Below, piece by piece: positions 1 to 7,608 of a stretch of DNA of 17,347 nucleotides. This stretch comes from an uncultured Pirellulaceae bacterium (GTDB lineage: Bacteria > Planctomycetota > Planctomycetia > Pirellulales > Pirellulaceae). The stretch spans positions 1-17,347 of the forward strand of contig CAKQNH010000017.1 in NCBI GenBank assembly GCA_934255105.1, read 5' to 3'. The notes below the pieces were generated by a model that worked only from the letters and a program-made list of their open reading frames with translations, was not told the DNA's origin and made no database searches. Each line of letters begins with the position of its first letter. Position 1 is the stretch's first letter. A program made the position numbers and the translations under genes.

Positions 1-1252
1 ATGTAGCTAGGCCACGCTGCAAACCGCGATCCTGCAACGCGCGCAATAGAGTCAGCACCAGCCGCGCCCCGGTGGTACCCACCGGATGCCCAAGCGCAAT
101 GGCACCTCCGTTGACGTTCAGTTTGTTGGGATCGATTTCGCCAAGTGCAGTCGAACGCCCGAGCTGCTCCTGCGCAAACTTGTCGGAGCTGGCGGCTTGC
201 AGGCAAGCCAACACCTGTGCCGCGAAGGCTTCGTTGATTTCAATCAGGTCAAAGTCGGCCAGTTGCATGCCCGTTTCGCGGAACAGACGATTCATTGCAA
301 ATACGGGCCCTAGCCCCATCCGCCGTGGATCAACGCCCGCAATGGCGTAGGCTGTCACGAACCCCAGCGGCCGCGCATCAGCCAGCTCGGGCAAGTATTG
401 TTCGCTGCATAAGACCAAAGAGGTCGCACCGTCGGTCAGTGGGCAACTGTTACCAGCCGTCACACTGCCACCGGGGCGGAAGATCGCTTTTAGCTTGGCC
501 AATTGTTCCATGGATTGCTTCGCGCGCGGGCCGACGTCACTCGTGAGCTGCTTACCGTCAACCGTCAGTGGAGCGATCTCGCCGGGCAGAAAGCCACGCT
601 CGGTGGCAGCCACCGCCCGGCGGTGGCTGTCGAGTGCAAACGCATCTTGGGCTTCGCGCGCGATGGCGAATTCGTCCGCCAAAACTTCGGCTGTTTGCCC
701 CATGTTCAGCCCACAGGTCGGGTCGGTTAGCCCCAGTTCGACGCCAAACACCGGCTTCAGATCAGACGGCCTCAAGCGCGCATACGCCCGCAGGCGAGCC
801 ATGAACGATTTCGCCCGCGCGGCGGCCATCAATTTGGCTTTTGTTTTTTCGGAGACCAACATCGGGACTTGCGACATCGACTCCGTACCCCCGGCCACGA
901 TCAACTTGGAACGCCCGGCCGCGATGGCTTGCCAACCGCCCACAATCGCCTCCATTCCCGACGCGCAATTGCGATTTACAGTGTGCGCGATGCGATCATT
1001 TGGAATGGAAGACTTGAGAGCGATGACTCGCGCGATGTTGGCTGAGTCGGCGGGGCCAGACACGTTTCCCATGATCACTTCGTCAATTCGATCCGGAGTC
1101 AAACCTGCGCGGCTAAGCGCTGCCGTGGTGGCATGCACGCTCAGTTCGACCGCAGACACTCCCGCCAGTGCGCCGAATGCCTTGGCCTGCGGCGTGCGCG
1201 CCCCGGCCAAGATGGCCAAGCGAGTTAATTGAGCAGAGTTGTGATTACCCAT
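1..1252 (-). CDS. FadI-like acetyl-CoA C-acyltransferase (thiolase), 3' end cut off by window
   Basis: Thiolase-fold enzyme that cleaves 3-ketoacyl-CoA with CoA in beta-oxidation (or condenses acetyl-CoA in reverse), expected in the cytosol. I translated 417 codons with no stop before the window edge. Visible motifs: nucleophile Cys96 in NRNCASGMEA, GGTESMS at 121-127, a GSVTAGNSCPLTDGAT block near 262-277, NEAFAAQ at 340-346, and the HxG-type motif GGAIALGHPVGTTGAR at 382-397 with His389. The second catalytic Cys (usually in a CxGGG-type motif) should lie just past the window edge, so it is not seen. The stretch DKFAQEQLGR...GEIDPNKLNVNGG resembles the FadI branch (about 430 residues) more than FadA; this is from memory of the family. 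The ATG at 1252-1250 overlaps the last 8 bases of the upstream acyl-CoA ligase (ATGGGTAA), implying translational coupling. The thiolase assignment is firm; the substrate chain length is not determined. Confidence 0.93.
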   Translation of the reverse strand, partial: MGNHNSAQLTRLAILAGARTPQAKAFGALAGVSAVELSVHATTAALSRAGLTPDRIDEVIMGNVSGPADSANIARVIALKSSIPNDRIAHTVNRNCASGMEAIVGGWQAIAAGRSKLIVAGGTESMSQVPMLVSEKTKAKLMAAARAKSFMARLRAYARLRPSDLKPVFGVELGLTDPTCGLNMGQTAEVLADEFAIAREAQDAFALDSHRRAVAATERGFLPGEIAPLTVDGKQLTSDVGPRAKQSMEQLAKLKAIFRPGGSVTAGNSCPLTDGATSLVLCSEQYLPELADARPLGFVTAYAIAGVDPRRMGLGPVFAMNRLFRETGMQLADFDLIEINEAFAAQVLACLQAASSDKFAQEQLGRSTALGEIDPNKLNVNGGAIALGHPVGTTGARLVLTLLRALQDRGLQRGLAT

Positions 1253-3020
1253 GGCTCTCTCGCAGTTCCCTGCGAATTACCTTCCCCAAAAAGTTGCGTG
1301 GCAGATCGCCTGGCACTTGCTCCCACATCCGCGGGCGACGGTGCGCGGCTAAATGCAGTTTGCAGTATCGATGTAGTTTATCAACGTCCCAAGCATGACC
1401 GGGTTTGAGCACCACAAACGCCTTGACGACTTCGCCGCGCTCTTCATCGGGCACACCCACCACCGCGACGTCTTCGACACACTCGCAACCACGCAATGTC
1501 TCCTCCACATCGGCCGGATAGACATTGAATCCCGATGTAATGATCAAATCCTTCTTGCGGTCGACAATGCGATAAAACCCTGTCTCATCTACGACCGCTA
1601 GATCCCCCGTGTGTAGCCAACCGTCGCGAATCGCTGCGGCTGTTGCGGTGGGGTTATCCCAGTAGCCGAGCATGACTTGTGGTCCGCGAATCAGCAGTTC
1701 GCCCACTTCGCCCACGGGTACATCGCGCGTGCCGGACTGCGCATCGACAATACGGCAATCGGTATCGGGCAGCGGCAGGCCGATCGTGCCGGGCAGATTG
1801 CTGCCGTCGAGCGGTCCCACGTGGGTCACGGGGGAAGCTTCCGAAAGTCCGTAACCTTGCACTACCAATGCGCCAGAGTAGCCCGCGAATTCTTCGGCCA
1901 CGGAGGGCGACAGCGGTGCGCCACCGGAGATAACCCATTTCAGCGAACTCAAATCGGCTGGCTTGAGACGCAGGCGTTTGTTGAGTGCAGTCAGCATGGC
2001 GGGAACCGCATGGAGCACCGTGGGGCGCTGCTGCTCAATAGCCCGCAGTGTTGCCCTGTCCTCAAAGCGAGGTTGCATAATTAGAGTCGCTCCCAAAGCG
2101 GCACCACCGGCCAGCATGGTCGACATACCGTAGCTGTGAAAGAACGGTAGCACGGCTAGCATGGTTTCTTCTCCCATCGTACCACCTGCCCAGCGCGAGG
2201 TTTGCCAGGCGTTCGCCACCACGTTCCGATGGCTGAGCGTCACGGCCTTGGGACGACCCGTCGTGCCGCCGGTCCCCAGAATGTAGGCCGGGGTCGAAGC
2301 CGGAAGCGCCTCGATGGGGATCACTCTTCCGTCAGCCCCGTCAATCGCTTCCCACATCCACGACTGATCCGCAGTCGTAGGTAGACTCAAATGTCCCGTG
2401 TGATGCCACAGCGTCGCCGAGTAGGCAATTCTCTTCCACAGTGGGAGGTAATCGCGGAGCGTTACCAGCATGACATGCTGCACATCGGGGGCATCATTTA
2501 AAAGGGGACGGAACAGATCCAAGCAGATCACGCGGCGGCATTGCGTCGATTGGAGCATGCCGGAAATCTCCTCCGCCACGGAGAGCGGGCTGAGCGCCAC
2601 GGCCACACCACCGGCGCGCCAGATGGCATTCAATGCGATCAAGTACTCAGGCATATTGGGGAGTAGCACTGCCACGCGATCGCCGGATTCCAACCCTGAT
2701 TGCTGCAGCCAGCTTGCCAGCCGTACCGCTGCGGCTTGCACTTCGCCGTACGTCAGAGTAGTGCCCAACATCTCCGTCGCTACACGGTCCGGAACGATAG
2801 CCGCTGCTTCCTCAAGCAAACCGTGGGCTGGGTACGTCGGATAGACGAGTCGCCGTGGAACACCGGCGGGATAACTGCTTGTAGAATTCGATCGTGTCAC
2901 TGGATTTTGTATCGCTGGCTTAAGATTCGCTGAGTTCTGGCTCGCTGCCTTTTCCGCCAGCGGTTCAGCTTCGGCGGGATCGTTTGAAGACATGTTGTGG
3001 CTCAACGGAATGATCGACAT
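1245..3020 (-). CDS. Long-chain fatty-acid-CoA ligase (AMP-forming, FadD-like)
   Basis: ANL-superfamily adenylating enzyme that activates a carboxylate, probably a fatty acid, to acyl-CoA via acyl-AMP. Numbering here is from the GTG at 3035 (596 aa). The AMP-binding P-loop is GTGGTTGRPKAVTLSH at 254-269; GYGLSEAS at 394-401 is the A5 motif with Ser in place of the usual Thr; GWLHTGDLA at 472-480 is A7; DRKKDLIITSGFNVYP at 492-507 is the hinge region; and LPRNFLGKVIRREL ends in the A10 motif with probable catalytic Lys585. I prefer the ATG at 3020 (residue 6) because GGGAG sits 8 nt upstream; that site overlaps the GTG at 3035, arguing against the longer start. The ATG at 2993 (residue 15) is also possible, since the first 60 residues or so are low-complexity and not part of the conserved fold. 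The gene overlaps the thiolase downstream, so the two probably form one operon for fatty-acid activation and degradation. Exact substrate unknown. Confidence 0.93.
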   Translation of the reverse strand: MSIIPLSHNMSSNDPAEAEPLAEKAASQNSANLKPAIQNPVTRSNSTSSYPAGVPRRLVYPTYPAHGLLEEAAAIVPDRVATEMLGTTLTYGEVQAAAVRLASWLQQSGLESGDRVAVLLPNMPEYLIALNAIWRAGGVAVALSPLSVAEEISGMLQSTQCRRVICLDLFRPLLNDAPDVQHVMLVTLRDYLPLWKRIAYSATLWHHTGHLSLPTTADQSWMWEAIDGADGRVIPIEALPASTPAYILGTGGTTGRPKAVTLSHRNVVANAWQTSRWAGGTMGEETMLAVLPFFHSYGMSTMLAGGAALGATLIMQPRFEDRATLRAIEQQRPTVLHAVPAMLTALNKRLRLKPADLSSLKWVISGGAPLSPSVAEEFAGYSGALVVQGYGLSEASPVTHVGPLDGSNLPGTIGLPLPDTDCRIVDAQSGTRDVPVGEVGELLIRGPQVMLGYWDNPTATAAAIRDGWLHTGDLAVVDETGFYRIVDRKKDLIITSGFNVYPADVEETLRGCECVEDVAVVGVPDEERGEVVKAFVVLKPGHAWDVDKLHRYCKLHLAAHRRPRMWEQVPGDLPRNFLGKVIRRELRESHG

Positions 3021-3033
3021 CGCTGCATCTCCC
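3018..3033 (-). promoter_or_regulatory. Shine-Dalgarno and start codon of the acyl-CoA ligase
   Basis: On the minus strand GGGAG (3033-3029) precedes an ATG (3020-3018) by 8 nt. The GTG at 3035 lies across this site and has no comparable site of its own, which decides the start in favour of 3020. Confidence 0.55.
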
Positions 3034-3327
3034 ACGAAGGTTAAACCCCAGATCCCGGAACTCCCAGTGAACTTCCTCTGATTGCGTTCTTGTTATGGCT
3101 CGCGCTGCGCAATCCACAGCCAGCACCAGCCTCTATTACTAACTTGCTTCACAAAACACACAAAGTCAAACAATCTCCCTTAGAACTGGCTTAATGTCAG
3201 CCCGAACAGCACAATCTTGTCGAAAGCAAATATTGGGCCACATTTATCAGCAGCGATGTCGAGCTCGCAAAACGTGGCTCATGCTGTACGAGCAGAAATC
3301 GGGCCGAGGCTTTTTGAATTGTGGTCC
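3034..3327. other. Gene-free leader upstream of the acyl-CoA ligase
   Basis: This stretch of about 290 bases should hold the promoter of the ligase-thiolase pair. I see a TTGACT-like minus-strand hexamer at 3169-3164 but no convincing -10 at the right spacing. Short ORFs here are not supported by composition or start sites. Confidence 0.4.
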
Positions 3328-3471
3328 GTAGAACGAGCACTCCTGCCCGTCTATAAGTAGAACCGGCACTCCTGCCCGTTTTTAAGTAGAACGAGCACTC
3401 CTGCCCATTTTTAAGTAGAACCGGCACTCCTGCCCGTTTATAAGTAGAACGAGCACTCCTGCCCGTCTATG
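3328..3471 (-). repeat. Tandem array A: five 29-bp units, GGAG-loop hairpins (read on minus strand)
   Basis: Units begin at 3328, 3357, 3386, 3415 and 3444, exactly 29 bp apart with no spacers; the last is slightly shortened. All carry the plus-strand core GCACTCCTGCCC. Units 1, 3 and 5 have GAACGAGCAC where units 2 and 4 have GAACCGGCAC, so the array alternates as if built from a 58-bp dimer. Read on the minus strand, each unit can fold as ACGGGCA-GGAG-TGCTCGT or the AACGGGCA-GGAG-TGCCGGTT variant, with one wobble or mismatch in the stem. Because 29 is not a multiple of three, it is not a coding repeat. Its core is the reverse complement of the core in the array at 3717-3898. Confidence 0.9.
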
Positions 3472-3716
3472 CCCCACAAGGCATTCCCCGTCATACAGAT
3501 CGCCCCCACTTGCGCAAATCGTCCCCTGCCAGCGAGTGGAAACGGTGCAGCCTAGGCGTGGACGAGAACCGGAGGGGGATTGCACAGATGTAGATTGCGC
3601 TCCCCCCTCTCCCTCGCTTAGGCTCGACCTCTCCCAGCGGGAGAGGAGCCAGTGCGAGCAGAGCTAGCGCAAGAAAATCGATCGGGAAAAGGTTTTCGAA
3701 AAGTTGGGGGATAAAC
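3472..3716. other. Spacer between the two opposed repeat arrays
   Basis: I see no credible gene among these 245 bases. The stretch contains a pyrimidine-rich run (about 3600-3613) and the perfect hairpin at 3628-3646. A short minus-strand ORF running from array A into this region is only a read-through of repeat sequence. Confidence 0.5.
3628..3646. repeat. Perfect 8-bp-stem hairpin, CCTCTCCC-AGC-GGGAGAGG
   Basis: The arms are exact complements with a 3-base loop, directly after a CT-rich stretch. No T-run follows on either strand, so a classical intrinsic terminator is not supported. Similar CTCTCCC/GGGAGAG dispersed hairpins occur between genes in many bacteria (general recollection, not checked). 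Confidence 0.75.
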
Positions 3717-3733
3717 GGGCAGGAGTGCCCGTT
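3714..3733 (+). repeat. Perfect hairpin with GGAG loop at the head of array B
   Basis: AACGGGCA and TGCCCGTT are exact 8-bp arms around the loop GGAG (3722-3725). This is the best-preserved instance of the motif shared by both arrays; the stem decays in later units of array B. Confidence 0.85.
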
Positions 3734-3898
3734 CTACCGGAGGGACGCCGGCAGGAGTGCGGGTGCTACCGGAGGGACGCAGGGAGGAGTGCGGGTGCTA
3801 CAGGAGGGACGCGGGCAGGAACGCGGGTGCTACAGGAGGGACGCGGGCAGGAACGCGGGTGCTACGGGAGGAACGTGGGGAGGAGTGCGGGTGCCTGG
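3717..3898 (+). repeat. Tandem array B: about five 32-bp units related inversely to array A
   Basis: After a leading partial copy (3717-3738), GGAGGGACG-like unit starts fall at 3739, 3771, 3803, 3835 and 3867 (the last as GGAGGAACG), each 32 bp apart with no spacers. The units carry GGCAGGAGTGC or the variant GGCAGGAACGC and then GGGTGCTAC. The core is the reverse complement of the array A core, so the arrays face each other across 245 bp. The plus strand is dense in GGA trinucleotides, many in CAGGA context. The array ends a few bases from the stop codon (3904) of the minus-strand membrane protein. ORFs read across it give repetitive Gly/Arg-rich translations and are rejected as genes. Confidence 0.9.
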
Positions 3899-3903
3899 GA
3901 ACG

Positions 3904-4554
3904 CTAAGGGGCCAAGAATTCTTTCAACTGGGCCAACGCTTGATTGGGGTCGCTGATCAACGGAACGATGGCAATGGTCAACAAGCACATACCAGCTAGA
4001 GTAAATGGCCAACCCGCGTTAGAGCGTGGACAGGTCGTTTGACTGCCGTGTCGCACAAATGCACGCTCGAGTTTTATCCAATCGGCCAAATTGCGGAGCA
4101 TGCCAATTAGGACAACTTGGTGCACGCGCGCGGTTCCGCTGGGTTCAAGCGCCAACTGGATCAAAGCGTTGGGCAGAGACAACACGTCCCCAGTCCAGTG
4201 GGCTTGCTCGTCGACCTCACAGGCAGCGGCGAGCAGCGATGCGTTGAATTGCTGGTCATCCATCCCGTAAGCCACCAGACGCGGTTTGCAACTGAATAAC
4301 AACATCATCAATCCCAGTGCATAAAGCCCAAACAGCGCTAGCCACACCCAGGCATGCCACCGCGCCGCAGCCTGCGCGGGAAAGAACAACTGCATTGGTC
4401 CCAGCGCCATTAGTCCACTGGCGGCGATCCCCAGCGTCAACGTGTCTCGCCAGCCGCTGGTGATCAGTGGTCGCGTGCGCAATCGCAGGACGCCGATCAA
4501 AATGAAATAGACGGCGATGGGAATGGCTGCGATAGCAAAGTGGACGGCCGGCAT
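3904..4554 (-). CDS. Four-TM membrane protein of unknown function
   Basis: I do not recognise the family of this 216-residue protein. Hydrophobic segments at about residues 4-24, 39-58, 68-88 and 181-201 suggest four membrane spans with a soluble stretch at about 90-178 between spans 3 and 4. That region includes ACEVDEQAHWTGD and LIGMLRNLADWIKLERAFVRHG. The ATG at 4554 lies 22 bp downstream of the antiporter stop (4577), on the same strand, so the two are probably cotranscribed and it may act with the antiporter; no motif proves that. There is no obvious Shine-Dalgarno site. The transcript would run into the repeat arrays, which could form its 3' end. The reading frame is convincing because of its hydrophobic pattern, spacing and lack of a better frame. 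Confidence 0.75.
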   Translation of the reverse strand: MPAVHFAIAAIPIAVYFILIGVLRLRTRPLITSGWRDTLTLGIAASGLMALGPMQLFFPAQAAARWHAWVWLALFGLYALGLMMLLFSCKPRLVAYGMDDQQFNASLLAAACEVDEQAHWTGDVLSLPNALIQLALEPSGTARVHQVVLIGMLRNLADWIKLERAFVRHGSQTTCPRSNAGWPFTLAGMCLLTIAIVPLISDPNQALAQLKEFLAP

Positions 4555-4576
4555 GTTAGTTATTCGCTATGCTTAG

Positions 4577-6529
4577 TTATTCGTTGTGCGCGTAGGCTGG
4601 ATCATCTGGATCCAACAATAGGGGTTGGCTCAACTTTTCGGTTTCCTCTTTGGCATGCTGCGCGGTTGAGTCGACCTGGTTTGGCAATGGCGGCACCAGC
4701 GCAATGAGCGTATCACCGGTCTGCGGTTCCAAGGGGGTGGCACTAGTGCGCACCTTCAACCGCCCGTCGGCTCCCATGGCAAATAGTATCACCGCCTGTT
4801 GGCCATGTTTCGCACGATATTGTTCGATCGTAAAACTCTCTGTTAGCGGTGTCGTTTTAACAGTTGCCCCCTGCTCGAACATCAGCTCGATGGCTTGGAA
4901 GTTTAGATCGGCGTGGAACAGCAATCGCCCGCGTCGGTTCTCGGGAATGCTCTGCCAGCGCCCATGCGACTTACCGCGTTTGGCCAATTGAAAGACCTGC
5001 GCTCGTGAAAACAGGTGCATATATTCCATGGTAGCCAGCGTATTGACTTCATCGCTGGGCGTGACCGCTAGAAAACTGCCGATACCCGACAAATCCTGCT
5101 CCTCTTGCACGTGCTCCGACAGCACGCTTCCGCAGGTAGCGTCCAAGCCAGCCATGCGGGCTGCGGTGACATTGCTAAAGTTGGTGTCGATCAACGCTAC
5201 ACGAATGCCAAACTTGCGGAGAGCCAATGCGACCTCGCGCACCCACCGCGACGCGCCCACGAAGAGCACACCCTGCGGATTGGATTCGGCCAGCCCCAAC
5301 CAGCGGGCCAGCGGACCTGCTCCCAAGCCACAGAAGGTGACCGTTCCGATAATGACCAAGAAGGTCGCGGGAGCTAGCAGCCCCGCTTTCTCGAAAATGG
5401 CGGCCACTTCGGGTGAAAAGCCCGCGTGCGAACGTTCGACCAATTTCAGTCCAAACACGCTGGCTACCGATGCGGCGACAATCCCCCGTGGGGCAACCAA
5501 CCCCAAGAAGACCTTTTCCCGCCACGGTAATTTCGTACCCATCGTGGCCACTAAAATACTCAGCGGCCTGACGGCAAAGATCAACAGCAGAATGAATGGC
5601 ACACCCCACCAACCGATCTCGGCTAAAGCACTGAGCTGCAGCCGCGAGCCGAGCACGATGAACAAACAGCCGATTAAAAACACCCGCAGGTGCTCCTTGA
5701 ACTCCAGCACATGATCGACGCTGACGTAACTCTGATTAGCCAAGCAAATCCCTAGGATGGTAACGGTTACCAAACCCGACTCCTCGCGGATCTCGTTGCT
5801 CAGCCAAAAGCTAGCCAGCGCGACAACTAAGAAAGTGACGCCGTGTAGAAAATCGGGAATCAAGTACCTGCGCAGGGCAAAGACCAGCAGTACGGCCGCA
5901 GCGCAACCGATCACTGTGCCCAGAGCTAACGTCTCCAGCACGATGCGGGCGATGGCCAGCCAACTGAGCGTATCGGAGTGAGTGACAATCTCGAACACTA
6001 ATACGGCCGCTACGGCCCCGACGGGATCGATCAGAATCCCCTCCCACTGCAACACGTTGCTAACGCGCCGAGTGGGCCGGATCTGGCGCAGTAGCGGTCC
6101 CACGACGGTCGGACCAGTAACCATCAACACGGCACCTAGCAACCACGACAATTGCCAACTGAAGCCCAGCAGATAATAGCCCAATAGGACCGTCAGGCCC
6201 CACGTTACCAGTGAAGCGACTCCGATCAACCGAAAAACGATTCCCGCGCCACTCCCCAACTCTTTCCAGCGCAGCGTCAGGCCACCTTCAAACAGGATGA
6301 TCGCCACCGACAACGAGACGAAAGGGAACAGGACTTTAGGGCCAATATCCTCCCCCCCACCGGTCAAATCGGCCAGGATCTGGTCGGGTGTCATCCACTG
6401 GCCCAAGCACAAACCGAAACCCAGCAACAGGAGAATGCTGGGAATCTGTAAACGCCAGGCAACCCACTGGGCGGCGACCCCCAGCAGCGGCACTAGAACT
6501 AGGAAAAACGTATAGGTATTTTCAGGCAA
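4577..6529 (-). CDS. CPA-type cation/proton antiporter with C-terminal RCK/TrkA-like domain
   Basis: Inner-membrane monovalent cation/proton antiporter of 650 residues. Residues 1-412 form the hydrophobic exchanger domain with CPA1-like marks: FEGGL at 80-84, TGPTVVGPLLRQIRP at 138-152, WEGILIDPVGA at 162-172 with probable ion-binding Asp168, and APRGIVAASVAS at 346-357. Where many family members have Asn-Asp, this one has Ile-Asp. Residues 418-520 resemble a TrkA-N/RCK Rossmann domain (VLFVGASRW...VALIDTN), but the glycine motif is degenerate (GASRWV), so nucleotide binding is doubtful. Residues 560-613 resemble a TrkA-C-like segment, and the tail is charged. The start is TTG at 6529 with AAGGA 7 nt upstream; an in-frame stop lies further upstream and the next Met is residue 46, inside the membrane domain. 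The four-TM protein follows 22 bp downstream. Na+ versus K+ specificity cannot be read from the sequence. Confidence 0.92.
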   Translation of the reverse strand: MPENTYTFFLVLVPLLGVAAQWVAWRLQIPSILLLLGFGLCLGQWMTPDQILADLTGGGEDIGPKVLFPFVSLSVAIILFEGGLTLRWKELGSGAGIVFRLIGVASLVTWGLTVLLGYYLLGFSWQLSWLLGAVLMVTGPTVVGPLLRQIRPTRRVSNVLQWEGILIDPVGAVAAVLVFEIVTHSDTLSWLAIARIVLETLALGTVIGCAAAVLLVFALRRYLIPDFLHGVTFLVVALASFWLSNEIREESGLVTVTILGICLANQSYVSVDHVLEFKEHLRVFLIGCLFIVLGSRLQLSALAEIGWWGVPFILLLIFAVRPLSILVATMGTKLPWREKVFLGLVAPRGIVAASVASVFGLKLVERSHAGFSPEVAAIFEKAGLLAPATFLVIIGTVTFCGLGAGPLARWLGLAESNPQGVLFVGASRWVREVALALRKFGIRVALIDTNFSNVTAARMAGLDATCGSVLSEHVQEEQDLSGIGSFLAVTPSDEVNTLATMEYMHLFSRAQVFQLAKRGKSHGRWQSIPENRRGRLLFHADLNFQAIELMFEQGATVKTTPLTESFTIEQYRAKHGQQAVILFAMGADGRLKVRTSATPLEPQTGDTLIALVPPLPNQVDSTAQHAKEETEKLSQPLLLDPDDPAYAHNE

Positions 6530-6541
6530 CGCCGGATCCTT
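6527..6541 (-). promoter_or_regulatory. Shine-Dalgarno AAGGA with TTG start of the antiporter
   Basis: AAGGA (6541-6537 on the minus strand) stands 7 nt before TTG (6529-6527). No ATG or GTG is available in frame before the upstream stop codon, so this site fixes a non-ATG start. Confidence 0.65.
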
Positions 6542-6787
6542 GCTTGGGAGCGATAAAAGGTTGCGGACACTTCAGTAGCGGACATTAGGTACAACAGCCG
6601 ACATAAGTTACGGCACGCGACAACCATGGCAAGGTACGGTTATAGCGGAAACGCAAAATAAACGCCTGTCAAGCAGGGGCAACCGGCTTAAGATTTGCTG
6701 AATGTTCCCCGATCTGGATCTGCGTGAAACCGCGAGTGCTAAGCTTGCATTGCCCCTTTTTCGGCCTTCTCTTCGTGGATCTCTCCT
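6530..6787. other. Divergent intergenic region between antiporter and glycosyltransferase
   Basis: These 258 bases must hold promoters for both divergent genes, but I see no convincing -35/-10 pair. GCGGACAC (6563-6570), GCGGACAT (6578-6585) and GCCGACAT (6597-6604) form three loose direct repeats that could be coincidental or a binding site. Confidence 0.35.
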
Positions 6788-7597
6788 ATGACACTGGTCA
6801 AATCGACACCCGCCAAACCGACTCTGGTTGAACAGCTCGACGACGTCGCCCGCCGCATGGAGCAGAGCATGGATGCGGCAGATCGATTGCTAGCACAAGC
6901 CGACGTGACCGAAGTTGAATTGACCGTAGTCATCCCCGTCTATAACGAACCTGTGACCGTAATTGAAATCGTCCACCGCGTCCGCGCGCTCCCGATCAGC
7001 AAGCAAATCATAGTGGTCGATGACGGCAGCACCGACGGCACCAGCCAAACGCTGCAGCAATTGGCCCAGTTGCCCGAAGTCGTGCTATTGACCCATACGG
7101 TCAACCGCGGCAAGGGAGCCGCTTTGCAGACCGGATTCGAGTACGCTCAGGGTCGCTTTGTCATCGTCCAGGACGCGGATTTAGAGTACGATCCAGCCGA
7201 CATTCTCCGCGTCATCGAACCCCTGCAAATGGGTCACAGCGATGTCGTCTATGGTTCGCGTTACTTGGAGAATGCTCAACAAGACCCATCCTGGCTGCAT
7301 CGTTTCGGCAACTGGGCGTTGACCACGCTTAGCAATCTGCTCACCGGCCAGCGATTGACCGACATGGAGACTTGCTACAAAGCCTTTCGCCGCGATTTAT
7401 TGCAGCAACTGCATATCGAACAAGATCGCTTTGGGTTTGAACCTGAGATCACCGCCAAACTGGCTCGCCGCGGTGTCACAATCCGCGAAGTGGGTGTCTC
7501 GTACGCCTGTCGCAGTCGCCAAGAAGGCAAGAAGATCGGTTGGCGCGATCTACTCAGCACCTTGTACTGCATCGTCCGCTACCGCTTCACGCATTAG
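6788..7597 (+). CDS. Family 2 glycosyltransferase, DPM1-like
   Basis: GT-A fold transferase that probably moves a sugar from a nucleotide-sugar to a polyprenyl phosphate or glycan acceptor on the cytosolic membrane face. In its 269 residues: VVIPVYNE at 47-54, VVDDGSTDGT at 76-85, NRGKGAAL at 106-113, the metal-binding DAD at 129-131 in VQDADLEYDP, GSRY at 156-159, DMETCYKAFRR at 192-202, RFGFEPEITAKLAR at 214-227 and RQEGKKIGWRD at 244-254, all typical of dolichol-phosphate-mannose-synthase-like enzymes. There is no C-terminal membrane anchor of the kind seen in longer relatives. Residues 10-40 are predicted helical and possibly coiled-coil, preceding the catalytic fold. The ATG at 6788 is the natural start, though I see no Shine-Dalgarno site. 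The gene stands alone, divergent from the antiporter; a hairpin and repeats follow its stop. Donor and acceptor are unknown. Confidence 0.93.
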   Translation: MTLVKSTPAKPTLVEQLDDVARRMEQSMDAADRLLAQADVTEVELTVVIPVYNEPVTVIEIVHRVRALPISKQIIVVDDGSTDGTSQTLQQLAQLPEVVLLTHTVNRGKGAALQTGFEYAQGRFVIVQDADLEYDPADILRVIEPLQMGHSDVVYGSRYLENAQQDPSWLHRFGNWALTTLSNLLTGQRLTDMETCYKAFRRDLLQQLHIEQDRFGFEPEITAKLARRGVTIREVGVSYACRSRQEGKKIGWRDLLSTLYCIVRYRFTH

Positions 7598-7608
7598 CCA
7601 GCATTCCC

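Noticed and set aside
495-1232. 245-codon plus-strand ORF
   Set aside because: It lies antisense to the thiolase, whose translation carries all thiolase motifs; the plus-strand product has no recognisable domain.
3164-3169. Promoter for the ligase-thiolase pair at a TTGACT hexamer
   Set aside because: No -10-like hexamer at a suitable distance on the minus strand.
3197-3585. Minus-strand short ORFs across array A
   Set aside because: The 29-bp period is not codon-based and the translations are only repeat read-through.
3328-3898. CRISPR array
   Set aside because: Units are contiguous at 29 and 32 bp with no unique spacers, and no cas gene is present in the window.
3704-3999. Plus-strand ORFs across array B as a Gly/Arg-rich repeat protein
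   Set aside because: A 32-bp unit shifts frame at each repeat, starts lack support, and the ORFs run into the opposite-strand membrane gene.
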